NCBI RefSeq assembly: GCF_041583195.1
Contig: NZ_JBFHGL010000004.1
Coordinates: forward strand, 62,001-126,000
Reading direction: 5' to 3'
DNA length: 64,000 nucleotides
DNA from: Sulfurimonas sp.
GTDB taxonomy: Bacteria; Campylobacterota; Campylobacteria; Campylobacterales; Sulfurimonadaceae
In this document: in pieces, positions 63,855 to 64,000 of the stretch
Layout: the number at the start of each line of letters is the position of its first letter
Numbering within the stretch: position 1 is the first letter of the stretch
Translations under genes and position numbers: made by a program
Notes under the pieces: model-generated
The model's input: the letters and a program-made list of their open reading frames with translations, nothing else
Databases searched by the model: none
What the model was told of the DNA's origin: nothing

Positions 63855-64000
63855 CTATCTACTTTTTAGTAACGCTTCAAAATCACTTGCTTTATAAAGT
63901 GCTAAATCTTTTCCTGCCATTCCAGCTAGTTCTTTGGAAAAACCGCGTTTAGAAAAAAGTATTATCTGAGTTGGGGCAATATCCAGTTTCTCACATTTGT
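63855..64000 (-). CDS. 3' end of a minus-strand gene (continues beyond window)
   Basis: An open frame on the minus strand runs from the window edge to the TAG at 63857-63855. It reads about 47 residues, including TQIILFSKRGFSKELAGMAG and ending ASDFEALLKSR. The phrase LFSKxGFSKEL recalls the nuclease-like C-terminus of DUF234-type ATPases, a weak hint. It converges with the J-domain gene, 2 bases apart. Confidence 0.5.
   Translation of the reverse strand, partial: KCEKLDIAPTQIILFSKRGFSKELAGMAGKDLALYKASDFEALLKSR

Noticed and set aside
1-64000. CRISPR arrays, insertion sequences, prophage, rRNA or tRNA genes
   Set aside because: No spaced repeat array, transposase, integrase, phage gene or recognisable structural RNA was found on reading the window.

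Overview
The window looks like the chromosome of a free-living Campylobacterota (epsilonproteobacterium), probably a Sulfurimonas-like sulfur oxidiser. Supporting signs are the low G+C, short intergenic spaces, a fused CcsBA cytochrome c maturation protein, a paired DUF2393 locus, LPP20-type lipoproteins, a SorAB-type sulfite dehydrogenase, and a glutamine synthetase with Phe at the adenylylation site, as reported for Helicobacter pylori. No rRNA, tRNA, CRISPR array, insertion sequence or prophage was seen. No gene-free stretch exceeds 300 bases; the longest is about 240 bases at 35027-35264.

Bases 1-10504 hold a plus-strand cluster: an NHL-repeat protein (cut by the window edge), a secreted parvulin-type prolyl isomerase, a 586-residue outer-membrane beta-barrel, a second NHL propeller, a 708-residue multiheme cytochrome c with 10 CXXCH plus CX4CH and CX12CH motifs, a small exported protein, CcsBA and a DUF4136 lipoprotein. 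The layout resembles the porin-cytochrome electron conduits of Geobacter and relatives and is the most interesting system here. Bases 10551-13301 (minus strand) hold a Sel1 protein, a two-domain cytochrome c, an NrfJ-like lipoprotein and a small unknown protein.

Bases 13474-18957 are mostly housekeeping (alaS, a membrane protein, an orphan HPt, a YchJ-like SEC-C protein, maf, a BioF-like enzyme). Bases 19051-24045 hold an envelope cluster of two lipoproteins (one LPP20), a helical exported protein and a DUF4105 (Lnb-like) protein, followed by an orphan ABC ATPase and PBP1A. Bases 26775-29775 hold a response regulator, a histidine kinase, a Met/Gln-rich exported protein and an outer-membrane protein. 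LeuA, two chemoreceptors and GlnA follow.

Bases 36851-43298 hold a nucleotidyltransferase-like protein and the phosphate locus phoU-pstBAC / pstS / porin. All three phosphate promoters carry a pair of GTAAYM-like hexamers 11 bp apart, ending 9-10 bp before a -10 box. Bases 43418-52137 hold a KefB-type antiporter, an omptin-family protease with its catalytic residues, SorAB, an OlsF-like two-domain acyltransferase, an EAL-CBS-GGDDF protein and an OmpR-type regulator.

Bases 52287-56069 hold ilvE, an SPFH/HflK-like protein, hisIE and the DUF2393 pair. Bases 56213-60553 hold an operon for an SHP-type cytochrome, a diheme cytochrome, a cytochrome b561 fused to a second diheme domain, a Spy/CpxP-like protein and a two-component pair. 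Its promoter carries TGTCAAG repeats with the same 11-bp geometry. The window closes with a TIGR01212-type radical SAM protein, purF, a J-domain protein and the 3' end of a minus-strand gene.
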